Assembly (NCBI GenBank): GCA_934190685.1
Contig: CAKPTK010000002.1
Coordinates: 1 to 47,985 of the forward strand
Source: an uncultured Prevotella sp.
Lineage (GTDB): Bacteria; Bacteroidota; Bacteroidia; Bacteroidales; Bacteroidaceae
DNA: 47,985 nucleotides
Reading direction: 5' to 3'
In this document: one piece after another, positions 38,552-47,439 of the stretch
How positions within the stretch are numbered: position 1 is the first letter of the stretch
How the letters are laid out: each line of letters begins with the position of its first letter
Program-made: the position numbers and the translations under genes
The notes under the pieces: model-generated
What the model was told of the DNA's origin: nothing
What the model saw: only the letters and a program-made list of their open reading frames with translations
The model's database searches: none

Positions 38552-41500
38552 TTAATAATCTCTCTGCATGTCAGCGATTTTCTGCTGCAGTTTCTTGACT
38601 TGCTCCTCTTGCAGTACCCGTTTGTATTCGATAGGCACCACTTGGATGAAGTCTTCCACATAGTGGTTCCAGTCGTCAAGCATGGTTCTTGCCAATTTGG
38701 AACCCGTATAGAGATAGTGTTGGCGGATTAGTTCGTGCAGTTCCTTGCGATAGTTGCTGTCTTCCACGAGATTGATTTCCACCATGTCCATATTACAGAA
38801 GTAGTCGAAGTTGTGGTTTTTGTCCCAAACGTAAGCCACGCCACCGCTCATACCAGCGGCGAAGTTACGTCCTGTTTCACCCAACACAACCACTCGTCCA
38901 CCAGTCATGTATTCACAGCAGTGGTCGCCGGCTCCTTCGATGACGGCCACGGCGCCAGAGTTGCGCACACCGAAACGTTCACCCACTTTTCCGTTCACAT
39001 AAAGTTCACCACTTGTGGCGCCATACAGACCTGTATTACCTGCGATGATGTTGTCTTCCGCACTGAAATTGGAACGGATAGGAGGAAGAATTGAGATGCG
39101 TCCACCGCTGAGACCTTTGGCAAAGTAGTCGTTGGTTTCTCCTTCCAGTTTGAAGTCGATGCCCTTCACGAGGAACGCTCCGAAACTCTGACCGGCAGAA
39201 CCTTTGAATTTCACGTTGATGGTTTTGTCTGGCAGGCCTTCCTCGCCATATTTACTTGCTACCATACCACTCAGCATGGTTCCGCAAGCACGGTCGGTGT
39301 TCTTGATGGCGAAATCAAGGTTCACCTCGTCACCATTGGTGACGGCATTTTGAGCGCCACGGATGAGTTGTTGATCAAGCACATTGCTGAGGTCGTGGTT
39401 CTGCTGTTTTGTGTGGTAGAGAGTGCAGTTGCCCTCTTCTTTGTGAAGCAGACGATGGAAGTCGAGCATAGAACCCTTGGAACCTTTTTCTGTTTCTTTA
39501 GGTACAATGAGTTCTGTGTGTCCCACAATATCATTGAGACTTGTATAACCCATTTCTGCCAAATATTCGCGTACCTCTTGAGCGAGGAATGTGAAGTAGT
39601 TGACCACATATTGATAGTGTCCACGGAAGTGCGCACGAAGTTTCGGATCTTGTGTGGCCACTCCCATAGGACAAGTGTTCAGATTACATTTACGCATCAT
39701 CACGCAACCCAGAACGATGAGGGGCAGTGTGCCGAAAGAGAACTCCTCGGCACCGAGCAGTGCCATCATGATAACATCACGACCGTCTTTCAACTGACCG
39801 TCCACCTGAACGCGCACCTGACCGCGCAGACCATTCTTGACAAGAGTCTGTTGGGTTTCGGAGAGTCCAATCTCGGGAGAGATGCCGGCAAAACGCATGC
39901 TGGATGCAGGAGAAGCCCCTGTTCCACCCTCGGCACCGGAGATGACGATAAGGTCACCTTTGGCCTTGGCCACACCGGCTGCGATGGTACCCACACCACT
40001 TTCGGCAACGAGTTTCACACTGATGGCCGCCTTTGGATTCACATTCTTTAGGTCGAAGATGAGTTGGGCCAAATCCTCAATGGAATAGATGTCATGATGT
40101 GGTGGAGGTGAGATGAGAGAGATGCCAGGAATGGAGTGACGGGTCTTGGCGATAATCTCATTGACCTTGAATCCTGGCAGCTGACCGCCCTCACCAGGCT
40201 TGGCACCCTGCGCCACCTTGATTTGTATTTCTTCGGCATTAACCAAATATTCGGTTGTTACGCCGAATCGTCCGGAGGCTACTTGCTTGGTCTTGCTTGA
40301 CAGGGATATTCCATCTACGGTGCTGTGGAAACGTTCACTGTCCTCGCCACCTTCACCGGTGTTGCTTCGTGTTCCGAGTTTGTTCATGGCGAGAGCCATG
40401 GCTTCATGGGCTTCTTTTGACAAGGCACCGAAACTCATGGCACCTGTGACAAAATGCTTCACGATACTTTCCACAGGCTCCACCTTGTCAATGGAGATGG
40501 GATTGCGCTTGAAGTCGAAGAAGTCACGCAGGAAAATAGGCTCGTCCTTTTCGTCCACCAATCGGGTGAACTCCTTGTATTTTTCATAGTTGCCGGTTCT
40601 GGTAGCCAGTTGCAACGTGGCGATGGTTTCAGGGTTCCAAGCATGCTTGATGCCGTCCTTACGCCAATGGAACTGTCCGCGATTGGGCAGGAAATCCGTA
40701 TTCGTGTTCTTGGCAAATGCCTTGTCGTGCAAAGTGATGGCATCGCGGGCAATAGTCTCGAGTCCGATACCGCCCACGGTAGACACCTCGGTTCCGAAAT
40801 AGGTTTTCAGCAAACTCTCTGAAAGACCAATACTCTCGAATATCTTAGCACCACGATAGGAGCGGATGGTGGAGATACCCATTTTTGCCATAATCTTGAA
40901 CAGACCTTTTTTTACGGCCTTGATATAGTTGGCTTCTGCCGTTTCATAGTTCTCCTGAATCTTTCCTTTCTTCACCAAGTCGTCGAGGATGGCGTAGGTG
41001 AGGTAAGGACAGAGGGCGGAGGCACCATAGCCGAGCAACAGGGCTGCATGCATCACCTCGCGAATCTCTCCGCTTTCCACGATAAGGGCTGTCTGTACAC
41101 GTTTTCCTACAGAAATGAGATAATGATGCACAGCACTGACAGCGAGCAACGAAGGAATGGCAGCATGGTCCTTATCGATGTTGCGGTCGGTGAGGATGAT
41201 ATAATTGTATCCGTCGTCCACGCTTTTCTCAGCCTGCTTGCACAGGTTGTCAAGCGCTTCACGCAAACCTTCTTCTCCCTTGCTGCATTCGAAAACGATA
41301 GGCAACTTTACAGTGTTGAATCCTTTGTATCGGATGTTGCAGAGAATGTCGAGTTGTGTGTTGGTCAGGATGGGGTGGGGCAGACGTACCATCTTGCAGT
41401 TGGTCTCGTCGGGGGTGAGGATTCCTGTGCCCACTCGTCCGATATATTCGGAGAGTGACATCACGAGGTTCTCACGGATAGAGTCGATGGCGGGGTTTGT

Positions 41501-43027
41501 CACTTGGGCAAACTGCTGGCGGAAATAGTTGAAGAAAATCTGTGGCTTGTCAGACAGAACAGCCAACGGCGTGTCGTTGCCCATGGAGGCCGTAGGCTCT
41601 TGTCCCTTGGTGCTCATAGGTACGATGGTGCCGTCCACGTCTTCTTCTCCGAATCCAAACTCTATTTCGTGACGGATCAAGTCGTCAACACTGTTGTCCA
41701 CCTTACGGCCACTCTTCAGTTTCTCCAACTGAATGCGGTTGGTGGACAACCATTGGCGGTATGGATGGGCTTTGGCGAGTTTGTCTTTGATTTCACCATC
41801 ATAATAGATTTTTCCTTCCTGTGTGTCGATGAGGAGAATTTTTCCTGGTTGCAGTCTTCCTTTTTCAGCGATCTCTGTTGGGTCGAAGTCCATGACGCCT
41901 ACTTCGGATGCTACCACCATCATGTCGTTTTTGGTGATGGTGTAGCGGGCGGGACGCAAACCATTGCGGTCGAGCATGCCACCGGCATAGCGACCGTCGC
42001 TGAACAACAGTGCGGCAGGTCCGTCCCAAGGTTCCATCAGGATGGAATGGTATTCATAAAAGGCTTTGAGGTCTTCAGGGATAGGGTTTTTGTCGTTGAA
42101 ACTCTCCGGCACCATCACAGCCATGGCATGAGGCAGAGATAGCCCACTCATGACAAAGAATTCGAATACATTGTCAAGACTGGCGGAGTCGCTCATGTTG
42201 GGCTGGATGATTGGCGAGATTTCACGGATATCGCCAAGTGCTTCGCTGCTGAGTACACTTTCGCGGGCTTTCATCCAACTGCGGTTGCCACGGATTGTGT
42301 TGATTTCGCCGTTGTGCGCCAAAAGGCGGAACGGTTGTGCCAGACTCCATGTCGGGAACGTGTTGGTTGAGAAACGGGAGTGTACCAAAGCCAAACCACT
42401 TGTGAAGTAGTTGTTGGTCAAGTCAGGATAATACTGACGTACTTGCATGCTGGAGAGCATACCCTTATAGACAATATTTTGGCTTGACAAGGAACAAATA
42501 TAAAAATCTTTGTCGTCGATGCGGCGCTCGATTTTCTTTCTTATAATATATAAGGTACGTTCAAAGGTCGGCACCTTGTCGTCTGTCACGCCAGTGATGA
42601 ACACCTGTTTGATGTCCGGCTCTGTGCTCAGTGCAGCTTCGCCCAAACATTCCTTGTTGGTGGGCACATTGCGCAAGTGCATCAGTTGCAGACCCTCACG
42701 CTCGATTTCCTCAATCATGATGCTCAAGATGGCCTGTTGGCGTTTCTCATCTTTGGGCAAGAACACAAGTCCTGTGCCGTATTTCCCTTTTTCTGGCACA
42801 GGAATACCCTGAAGCAGAATGAACTCGTGGGGTATCTGCAGCATGATTCCGGCACCGTCTCCGGTTCTGCCGTCTGCACCCTCTGCACCACGATGGCGCA
42901 TGTTCTCAAGCACTTTCAAGGCGTTGTCGACCAATTCATGGCTCTTGTTTCCGTGGATATTCACCACCATACCTACGCCACACGCATCGTGCTCGTACTC
43001 GGCATTATACAATCCATTTCCCATCAT
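38552..43027 (-). CDS. gltB: Glutamate synthase large subunit
   Basis: Catalytic subunit of GOGAT: hydrolyses glutamine and channels ammonia to 2-oxoglutarate to give two glutamates. It has 1491 residues, full length. A 15-residue propeptide precedes the nucleophile Cys16 in EHDACGVGMVV. The amidotransferase domain includes RHRGAEGADGRTGDGAG and HNGEINTIRGN. The FMN/synthase domain has GAMSFGALSKEAHEAMA, SGAEGGTGASPASSMRFAG and the 3Fe-4S ligands in MMRKCNLNTCPMGVATQDP. The C-terminal beta-helix part has GLSGGRISILPP and MTGGRVVVLGETG. It is the first gene of gltB-gltD, with a promoter box at 43077-43084. With GSIII, AmtB and GlnK in the same window it completes the GS-GOGAT cycle. Confidence 0.97.
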   Translation of the reverse strand: MMGNGLYNAEYEHDACGVGMVVNIHGNKSHELVDNALKVLENMRHRGAEGADGRTGDGAGIMLQIPHEFILLQGIPVPEKGKYGTGLVFLPKDEKRQQAILSIMIEEIEREGLQLMHLRNVPTNKECLGEAALSTEPDIKQVFITGVTDDKVPTFERTLYIIRKKIERRIDDKDFYICSLSSQNIVYKGMLSSMQVRQYYPDLTNNYFTSGLALVHSRFSTNTFPTWSLAQPFRLLAHNGEINTIRGNRSWMKARESVLSSEALGDIREISPIIQPNMSDSASLDNVFEFFVMSGLSLPHAMAVMVPESFNDKNPIPEDLKAFYEYHSILMEPWDGPAALLFSDGRYAGGMLDRNGLRPARYTITKNDMMVVASEVGVMDFDPTEIAEKGRLQPGKILLIDTQEGKIYYDGEIKDKLAKAHPYRQWLSTNRIQLEKLKSGRKVDNSVDDLIRHEIEFGFGEEDVDGTIVPMSTKGQEPTASMGNDTPLAVLSDKPQIFFNYFRQQFAQVTNPAIDSIRENLVMSLSEYIGRVGTGILTPDETNCKMVRLPHPILTNTQLDILCNIRYKGFNTVKLPIVFECSKGEEGLREALDNLCKQAEKSVDDGYNYIILTDRNIDKDHAAIPSLLAVSAVHHYLISVGKRVQTALIVESGEIREVMHAALLLGYGASALCPYLTYAILDDLVKKGKIQENYETAEANYIKAVKKGLFKIMAKMGISTIRSYRGAKIFESIGLSESLLKTYFGTEVSTVGGIGLETIARDAITLHDKAFAKNTNTDFLPNRGQFHWRKDGIKHAWNPETIATLQLATRTGNYEKYKEFTRLVDEKDEPIFLRDFFDFKRNPISIDKVEPVESIVKHFVTGAMSFGALSKEAHEAMALAMNKLGTRSNTGEGGEDSERFHSTVDGISLSSKTKQVASGRFGVTTEYLVNAEEIQIKVAQGAKPGEGGQLPGFKVNEIIAKTRHSIPGISLISPPPHHDIYSIEDLAQLIFDLKNVNPKAAISVKLVAESGVGTIAAGVAKAKGDLIVISGAEGGTGASPASSMRFAGISPEIGLSETQQTLVKNGLRGQVRVQVDGQLKDGRDVIMMALLGAEEFSFGTLPLIVLGCVMMRKCNLNTCPMGVATQDPKLRAHFRGHYQYVVNYFTFLAQEVREYLAEMGYTSLNDIVGHTELIVPKETEKGSKGSMLDFHRLLHKEEGNCTLYHTKQQNHDLSNVLDQQLIRGAQNAVTNGDEVNLDFAIKNTDRACGTMLSGMVASKYGEEGLPDKTINVKFKGSAGQSFGAFLVKGIDFKLEGETNDYFAKGLSGGRISILPPIRSNFSAEDNIIAGNTGLYGATSGELYVNGKVGERFGVRNSGAVAVIEGAGDHCCEYMTGGRVVVLGETGRNFAAGMSGGVAYVWDKNHNFDYFCNMDMVEINLVEDSNYRKELHELIRQHYLYTGSKLARTMLDDWNHYVEDFIQVVPIEYKRVLQEEQVKKLQQKIADMQRDY

Positions 43028-43076
43028 TAAGTTGCATTTAATTAATAAAATTCATAAATTCCTTTCAAAGTGAATG

Positions 43077-43084
43077 CAAAATTA
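43077..43084 (-). promoter_or_regulatory. gltB promoter -7 box
   Basis: TAATTTTG on the minus strand, 50 bases before the gltB ATG. The GACAAAATGTTG element of the dapF and glnK promoters is not present here. Confidence 0.6.
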
Positions 43085-43452
43085 ATGATATTCTTTCTAT
43101 GTGTCTATATGTTAACGCATGTTTTTTGCTCTCTTTTATCTACAAAAAGAGTAGAAATATCAAACGTTAAGGAAAATATGTATTTATACTTTCTATTTGC
43201 AATTAAATACACTATATATGTTATCACTTTGTTATTTTGTTTAGAAATGTTGCTGAAATATATCGTGCAAAAGAAGATTCTTGTGTTTAAATGGTTGATT
43301 TGTAGTCGTTTAACACGCATAATCGTAAATCAGTACTGCTTCTGTTTCAGCATTCTGATGTCTTTAGGAACAATTTTGAGCGGAATATAGTGATAAGATT
43401 GTATGTTTGTGCCTGATAATTGAAATTTAATATCTATTTGTTAATCTATGTC
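43085..43452. other. Gene-free AT-rich stretch between gltB and the PagL-like gene
   Basis: No supported gene, terminator or repeat. An open frame of about 106 codons on the plus strand (43070-43390) is hydrophobic only because the DNA is AT-rich and has no start signal, so it is not called. Confidence 0.5.
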
Positions 43453-43483
43453 TTGGCGGATTGCTGAAATATTTATATTTTTG
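43453..43483 (+). promoter_or_regulatory. Promoter of the PagL-like gene
   Basis: TTG (43453-43455), 20 bases, TATTTTTG (43476-43483). The ATG at 43504 follows 20 bases later. Confidence 0.72.
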
Positions 43484-43503
43484 CACAAAACAAGAATACA
43501 GAA

Positions 43504-44724
43504 ATGAGAAATACACCTTTTATATATTATATACTGATGATGTTTTGTCTGTTGCCTTGCCTGTCGAAGGCGGCTACTGATAGCGTGTGTGTGGACAGTG
43601 CCGTCATTGAGACCGGCCGTCATCAGAATGGAGAATGGATACATCGCATTGAAGCGGACTATCTGAGGGGATTCGTTTTGCACACCAATCCTTATTTGAA
43701 GGGACAAAATGAAGAGATGCGTACGATGAACCATATGGAAGGCTTTAAATTGAAATATGCTTTTATGCCGCAAGTGGGAAGCGAGACGGAACGGATTTAT
43801 CGGGGTGTCTATCAAGGCGTGGGCATGGCCTACCATAATTTCAATCCGCAATTGGGAAATCCGATTTCCGCTTATCTTTTTCAAGGGGCCAAGATAGCCT
43901 CGTTGTCCCGTCGTCTTTCATTCAACTATGAATGGAATCTGGGCTTCAGTCTCGGTTGGCATCCTTATGACAAAGAAACCAATCCCGACAACTTGGTAAT
44001 CGGTTCAAAGGTGACGGCATACATCAATCTTGACGCTTATTTGGCATGGCGTTTGTCACGCTGGATGGACGTGAACTTCGGCTGGTCGGTGACACATTTC
44101 TCCAATGGAAACACCAAATTCCCCAATTGTGGCTTGAACACGACCAGCCCCAAACTCTCGTTGGTCTATTACCCCAATCGCCATGATGCCACGGAAAGTG
44201 CTTCTGAACCTGTGAAATTTCATCCTCATGTCAGCTATGACCTTACGCTGTTCGGATCATGGCGTCGCCGGGGCTATTACACAGAATTCAATGAACCATT
44301 GACCATTCCGGGAAGCTTTGCCGTTTGGGGCTTCAATTTCAATCCGCTGTATAACATGAATCATTGGCTCAATCTCGGTTTGTCTTTGGATGGTGTCTAC
44401 GACCGCAGTGCCAATCTCATAGTGGACGATATCTATGACGTGCGGCAAGTGACAAAGCCTTCCGCCATTCACCAGATGGCTTTGGGCTTGTCTGGTAGGG
44501 CGGAATTCGTGATGCCTTATTTCACCATCAATGTTGGAGTGGGGCGCAACTTCCTCAACGGAAAGGATGATTTCAAGGGCGTTTACGAAATGGTCAACTT
44601 AAAGCTTGGAATTACTCGCATGCTCTATGCCAACATTGGTTATTGTCTTTACGATTTCCAGCATCCCAACTACTTGATGATGGGGTTGGGAATACGGTTC
44701 AACCATCAACGGACGACTCGGTAG
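43504..44724 (+). CDS. PagL-like lipid A 3-O-deacylase (acyloxyacyl hydrolase family)
   Basis: It has 406 residues with a signal peptide (MRNTPFIYYILMMFCLLPCL, cleaved near SKAA). The body is a predicted outer-membrane barrel, ending YLMMGLGIRFNHQ. The segment SVTHFSNGNTKFPNCGLN (H198, S200) matches the PagL active-site pattern of His-x-Ser followed by Asn, where family members cleave the 3-O acyl chain of lipid A. The upstream part (YRGVYQGVGMAYHNFN; LGFSLGWHPYDKET) also fits Bacteroidota acyloxyacyl hydrolases. It is longer than Pseudomonas PagL, with extra N-terminal and C-terminal strands. Substrate is inferred; remodelling of lipid A to lower immune recognition is the known role of relatives. 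Confidence 0.8.
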   Translation: MRNTPFIYYILMMFCLLPCLSKAATDSVCVDSAVIETGRHQNGEWIHRIEADYLRGFVLHTNPYLKGQNEEMRTMNHMEGFKLKYAFMPQVGSETERIYRGVYQGVGMAYHNFNPQLGNPISAYLFQGAKIASLSRRLSFNYEWNLGFSLGWHPYDKETNPDNLVIGSKVTAYINLDAYLAWRLSRWMDVNFGWSVTHFSNGNTKFPNCGLNTTSPKLSLVYYPNRHDATESASEPVKFHPHVSYDLTLFGSWRRRGYYTEFNEPLTIPGSFAVWGFNFNPLYNMNHWLNLGLSLDGVYDRSANLIVDDIYDVRQVTKPSAIHQMALGLSGRAEFVMPYFTINVGVGRNFLNGKDDFKGVYEMVNLKLGITRMLYANIGYCLYDFQHPNYLMMGLGIRFNHQRTTR

Positions 44725-44729
44725 CCTCG

Positions 44730-44755
44730 CAAACAAATGTTAACATAGTTGTTTG
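44730..44755 (+). terminator. Weak hairpin after the PagL-like gene
   Basis: CAAACAA (44730-44736) and TTGTTTG (44749-44755) flank the palindrome ATGTTAACAT, followed by TTCTTC. Weak as a terminator. Confidence 0.45.
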
Positions 44756-44833
44756 TTCTTCGTCAAATTGCCAATTTCGTCTATTAAGTTTCGCCAAACT
44801 TATATTACATTTTCGCAAAAACACGACATTTCA

Positions 44834-44841
44834 TAACTTTG
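44834..44841 (+). promoter_or_regulatory. Promoter -7 box of the efflux operon
   Basis: TAACTTTG, 18 bases before the ATG at 44860, giving a very short leader. Confidence 0.62.
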
Positions 44842-44859
44842 CAATCGTAAATCAACAAG

Positions 44860-46215
44860 ATGGACATGAAGAAAATAAGATTAATAGGAGTAGCATTGAT
44901 GTTCACCCTCTCGGGAAACCTTTTCGCCCAAAGTTCCAAACAATGGACGCTGAAGGATTGTGTGGATTATGCTTTGCAAAACAACATACAACTCCAAAAG
45001 TCAATCATTAACAAGAAGAGTGCTCAGGAGACGGTGTTGCAGTCGAAATCCTCGTTGCTTCCGTCGCTCGACTTTTCCACCAACCAGAATATTACCTACC
45101 GTCCTTGGCCGGAATCGGGTTCGAGCACAGTGTCCAATGGATATGTCCATTCCAGTGTGGACAAGGTATATTATAATGGGAGCTATAGTGTCGGTGCCAA
45201 TTGGACCGTTTGGGACGGCAACCAAAAGCGCAATACCATAAAGCTGAACCAACTGGCAGAGCGCCAGGCTGAGCTTGACTCTGCCACCACTGCCAATAGC
45301 ATTCAAGAGCAGATTGCGCAAATCTATGTGCAGATTCTTTATAGCGACGAGGCCATCAAGGTGAACAAGCAAAGCTTGGAGACCAGCAAGAAGAATGAAG
45401 AGCGCGGCAAAGAGATGCTCAAGGTCGGCAAGATGTCGAAAGCCGATTTGGCACAGCTTACAGCACAGGTTGCAAAAGATGAATACAACATTGTGGAGGC
45501 TGAGAGCAATCTGAGAAGATATAAATTGAATCTCAAACAGTTGTTGGAAATCACTGACGATGAGGCTTTCGATGTGGCGATACCTTCGACTACTGACCAG
45601 CAGGCTTTGTCTGACATCCCGGCTCTCAACAATGTCTATGAGGCGGCACTCACCTATCGTCCAGAGATAGAGAGTAGTAAACTCGGTATCGAATCTGGCG
45701 ATTTGAACATCGCCCTTGCCAAGGCTGGTCGCATGCCTCAGATAAATTTGCAAGCCAGTGCTGGAACCAACACCACGACGATGAGTAAGGATGGATGGGG
45801 CAGCCAGTTGAAAACCAATTTCGATCTCGGTGCTGGCGTGAACATCACCGTTCCTCTTTTCGATCAGCGTAAGACCAAGACAGCAGTGCGCAAGGCCCAA
45901 TTGCAGCGCGAGAGCAGTCTGCTTGACTTGAAAGATAAACAGAAAGAACTCTATAAGACAATAGAAGGCTATTGGATTGACGCCGTGACCAATCAGAACA
46001 AATTCCGCTCGGCCAAGACCAATGTCGACAGCCAGCAGGCAAGTTATGATTTACTCAGCGAACAGTTCCGCCTTGGCTTGAAAAACATTGTGGAATTGAT
46101 GAACGGCAAGACCAATCTGCTCAGTGCACAACAAGACGAACTACAGAGTAAGTATATGACCATTCTCAATCAGCAGATGTTGAAGTTTTATAAGGGAGAA
46201 GGATTGTCTATGTAA
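44860..46215 (+). CDS. TolC-family outer-membrane efflux protein
   Basis: Outer-membrane channel of a tripartite export system. It has 451 residues; ATG at 44866 is an alternative start. The signal peptide runs through MFTLSGNLFAQ. The family opening WTLKDCVDYALQNNIQLQKS is clear. Two repeats of long amphipathic helices follow (QIAQIYVQILYSDEAIKVNK; LETSKKNEERGKEMLKVGKM; and later FRSAKTNVDSQQASYDLL), with LPSLDFSTNQN and FDLGAGVNITVPLFDQRKTK as barrel and loop parts. A fusion protein starts 36 bases downstream and the ATPase follows, the standard order for MacAB-TolC type systems in this phylum. Confidence 0.94.
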   Translation: MDMKKIRLIGVALMFTLSGNLFAQSSKQWTLKDCVDYALQNNIQLQKSIINKKSAQETVLQSKSSLLPSLDFSTNQNITYRPWPESGSSTVSNGYVHSSVDKVYYNGSYSVGANWTVWDGNQKRNTIKLNQLAERQAELDSATTANSIQEQIAQIYVQILYSDEAIKVNKQSLETSKKNEERGKEMLKVGKMSKADLAQLTAQVAKDEYNIVEAESNLRRYKLNLKQLLEITDDEAFDVAIPSTTDQQALSDIPALNNVYEAALTYRPEIESSKLGIESGDLNIALAKAGRMPQINLQASAGTNTTTMSKDGWGSQLKTNFDLGAGVNITVPLFDQRKTKTAVRKAQLQRESSLLDLKDKQKELYKTIEGYWIDAVTNQNKFRSAKTNVDSQQASYDLLSEQFRLGLKNIVELMNGKTNLLSAQQDELQSKYMTILNQQMLKFYKGEGLSM

Positions 46216-46251
46216 GGATAACATTTTGATTGAAACAAAGAAAACGAAAAT

Positions 46252-47433
46252 ATGAAGAAAATCAGCAAAGTATGGATTGCCGTGATGGTGATAGTCGTGG
46301 TGGCTGTGGCCTTCTGGCTCCTCTCGGGTAAGAAAGACAAAGCTGCCCTCCAGTTTGATACAACCAAGGTGGAGGCAGGAAATATCACGAAGAGCATTAC
46401 CGCTACTGGTACGATTGAGCCCGTGACTTCCGTCACGGTCGGTACACAGGTGTCAGGTATCGTGAGCAAACTGTTCGTTGACTACAATAGTGTGGTGAAG
46501 AAGGGACAAGTCATTGCCGAACTGGACAAGACCAACCTCATCAGCGAGCTTAATACCGCCAAGGCCAACCTTGCCAGTGCGGAGAGCACCTTGAAATACG
46601 AACAAGTGAACTACAATCGTTACAAGACGCTCTACAAGAAGGGGCTTGTGAGTGCTGATGAATATGACAACGCCCTGCTCAACTACAATAAGGCAAAAGA
46701 ATCTGTGGCTTCCTCCAAAGAGATGGTTGCCAAGGCGCAGACCAATTTGGGTTATGCCACCATCACATCGCCTATCGATGGTGTTGTCTTGTCAAAGTCT
46801 GTGGAAGAAGGGCAAACTGTGGCCGCCAGCTTCAATACGCCGGAACTCTTCAAAATAGCCAAGGACTTGACCAATATGCAGGTCGTGGCAGATGTCGACG
46901 AGGCAGATATCGGCGACGTGAAAACAGGAGAACGTGTGTCGTTCACGGTGGATGCCTATCCCGATGACACATTCGAGGGTACTGTAACCCAGGTGCGCCA
47001 GGAAGCTACCACCACGAACAATGTAGTCACCTACCAGGTGGTGATTAGTGCGCACAATGCCGATTTGAAGTTGAAACCCGGTCTGACCGCCAACGTGACC
47101 ATCTACACAATGGAAAAGAAAGGTGTGACCAGTGTGTTGAGCAAAGCTTTGCGCTTCACTCCTACCAAGGAGACGGTCAATGGTGCCAAGATTATAGATT
47201 GTAAAGGAAAGAATAAAGTGTGGACCAAGGAGGGAAATGTGTTCCGTGCACATTCTGTTACTTTGGGCATCACCGACGGCACACACACCGAGATATTGAG
47301 CGGAGTGGAGAAAGGAACGGTGGTCGTCGTAGATGTGAAGGCACAGACACCTGCCTCTGACGACCAGACAGCGGATGGTGGGGAGAGCAGCCCATTTGCT
47401 CCCGGCCCTCCAGGAAAGAACAAGAAAAAATAA
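46252..47433 (+). CDS. MacA-like periplasmic adaptor (HlyD family)
   Basis: Membrane fusion protein linking the MacB-type ATPase/permease to the TolC-like channel. It has 393 residues. An N-terminal membrane anchor (VWIAVMVIVVVAVAFWLL, residues 7-24) is followed by the lipoyl-type half motifs VTVGTQVSGIVSKLFVDYNS and ATITSPIDGVVLSKSVEEGQ. A coiled-coil hairpin lies between them (LNTAKANLASAESTLKYEQV). The beta-barrel part (ADVDEADIGDVKTGERVSF) and the PGLTANVTI region are typical for MacA. It lies between the TolC-like gene and the ATPase, which begins 6 bases after its stop. Confidence 0.94.
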   Translation: MKKISKVWIAVMVIVVVAVAFWLLSGKKDKAALQFDTTKVEAGNITKSITATGTIEPVTSVTVGTQVSGIVSKLFVDYNSVVKKGQVIAELDKTNLISELNTAKANLASAESTLKYEQVNYNRYKTLYKKGLVSADEYDNALLNYNKAKESVASSKEMVAKAQTNLGYATITSPIDGVVLSKSVEEGQTVAASFNTPELFKIAKDLTNMQVVADVDEADIGDVKTGERVSFTVDAYPDDTFEGTVTQVRQEATTTNNVVTYQVVISAHNADLKLKPGLTANVTIYTMEKKGVTSVLSKALRFTPTKETVNGAKIIDCKGKNKVWTKEGNVFRAHSVTLGITDGTHTEILSGVEKGTVVVVDVKAQTPASDDQTADGGESSPFAPGPPGKNKKK

Positions 47434-47439
47434 AAGATT

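Noticed and set aside
43070..43390. Hydrophobic plus-strand frame of 106 codons upstream of the PagL-like gene
   Set aside because: It overlaps the gltB promoter box, has no promoter of its own, and hydrophobicity follows from AT-rich DNA.
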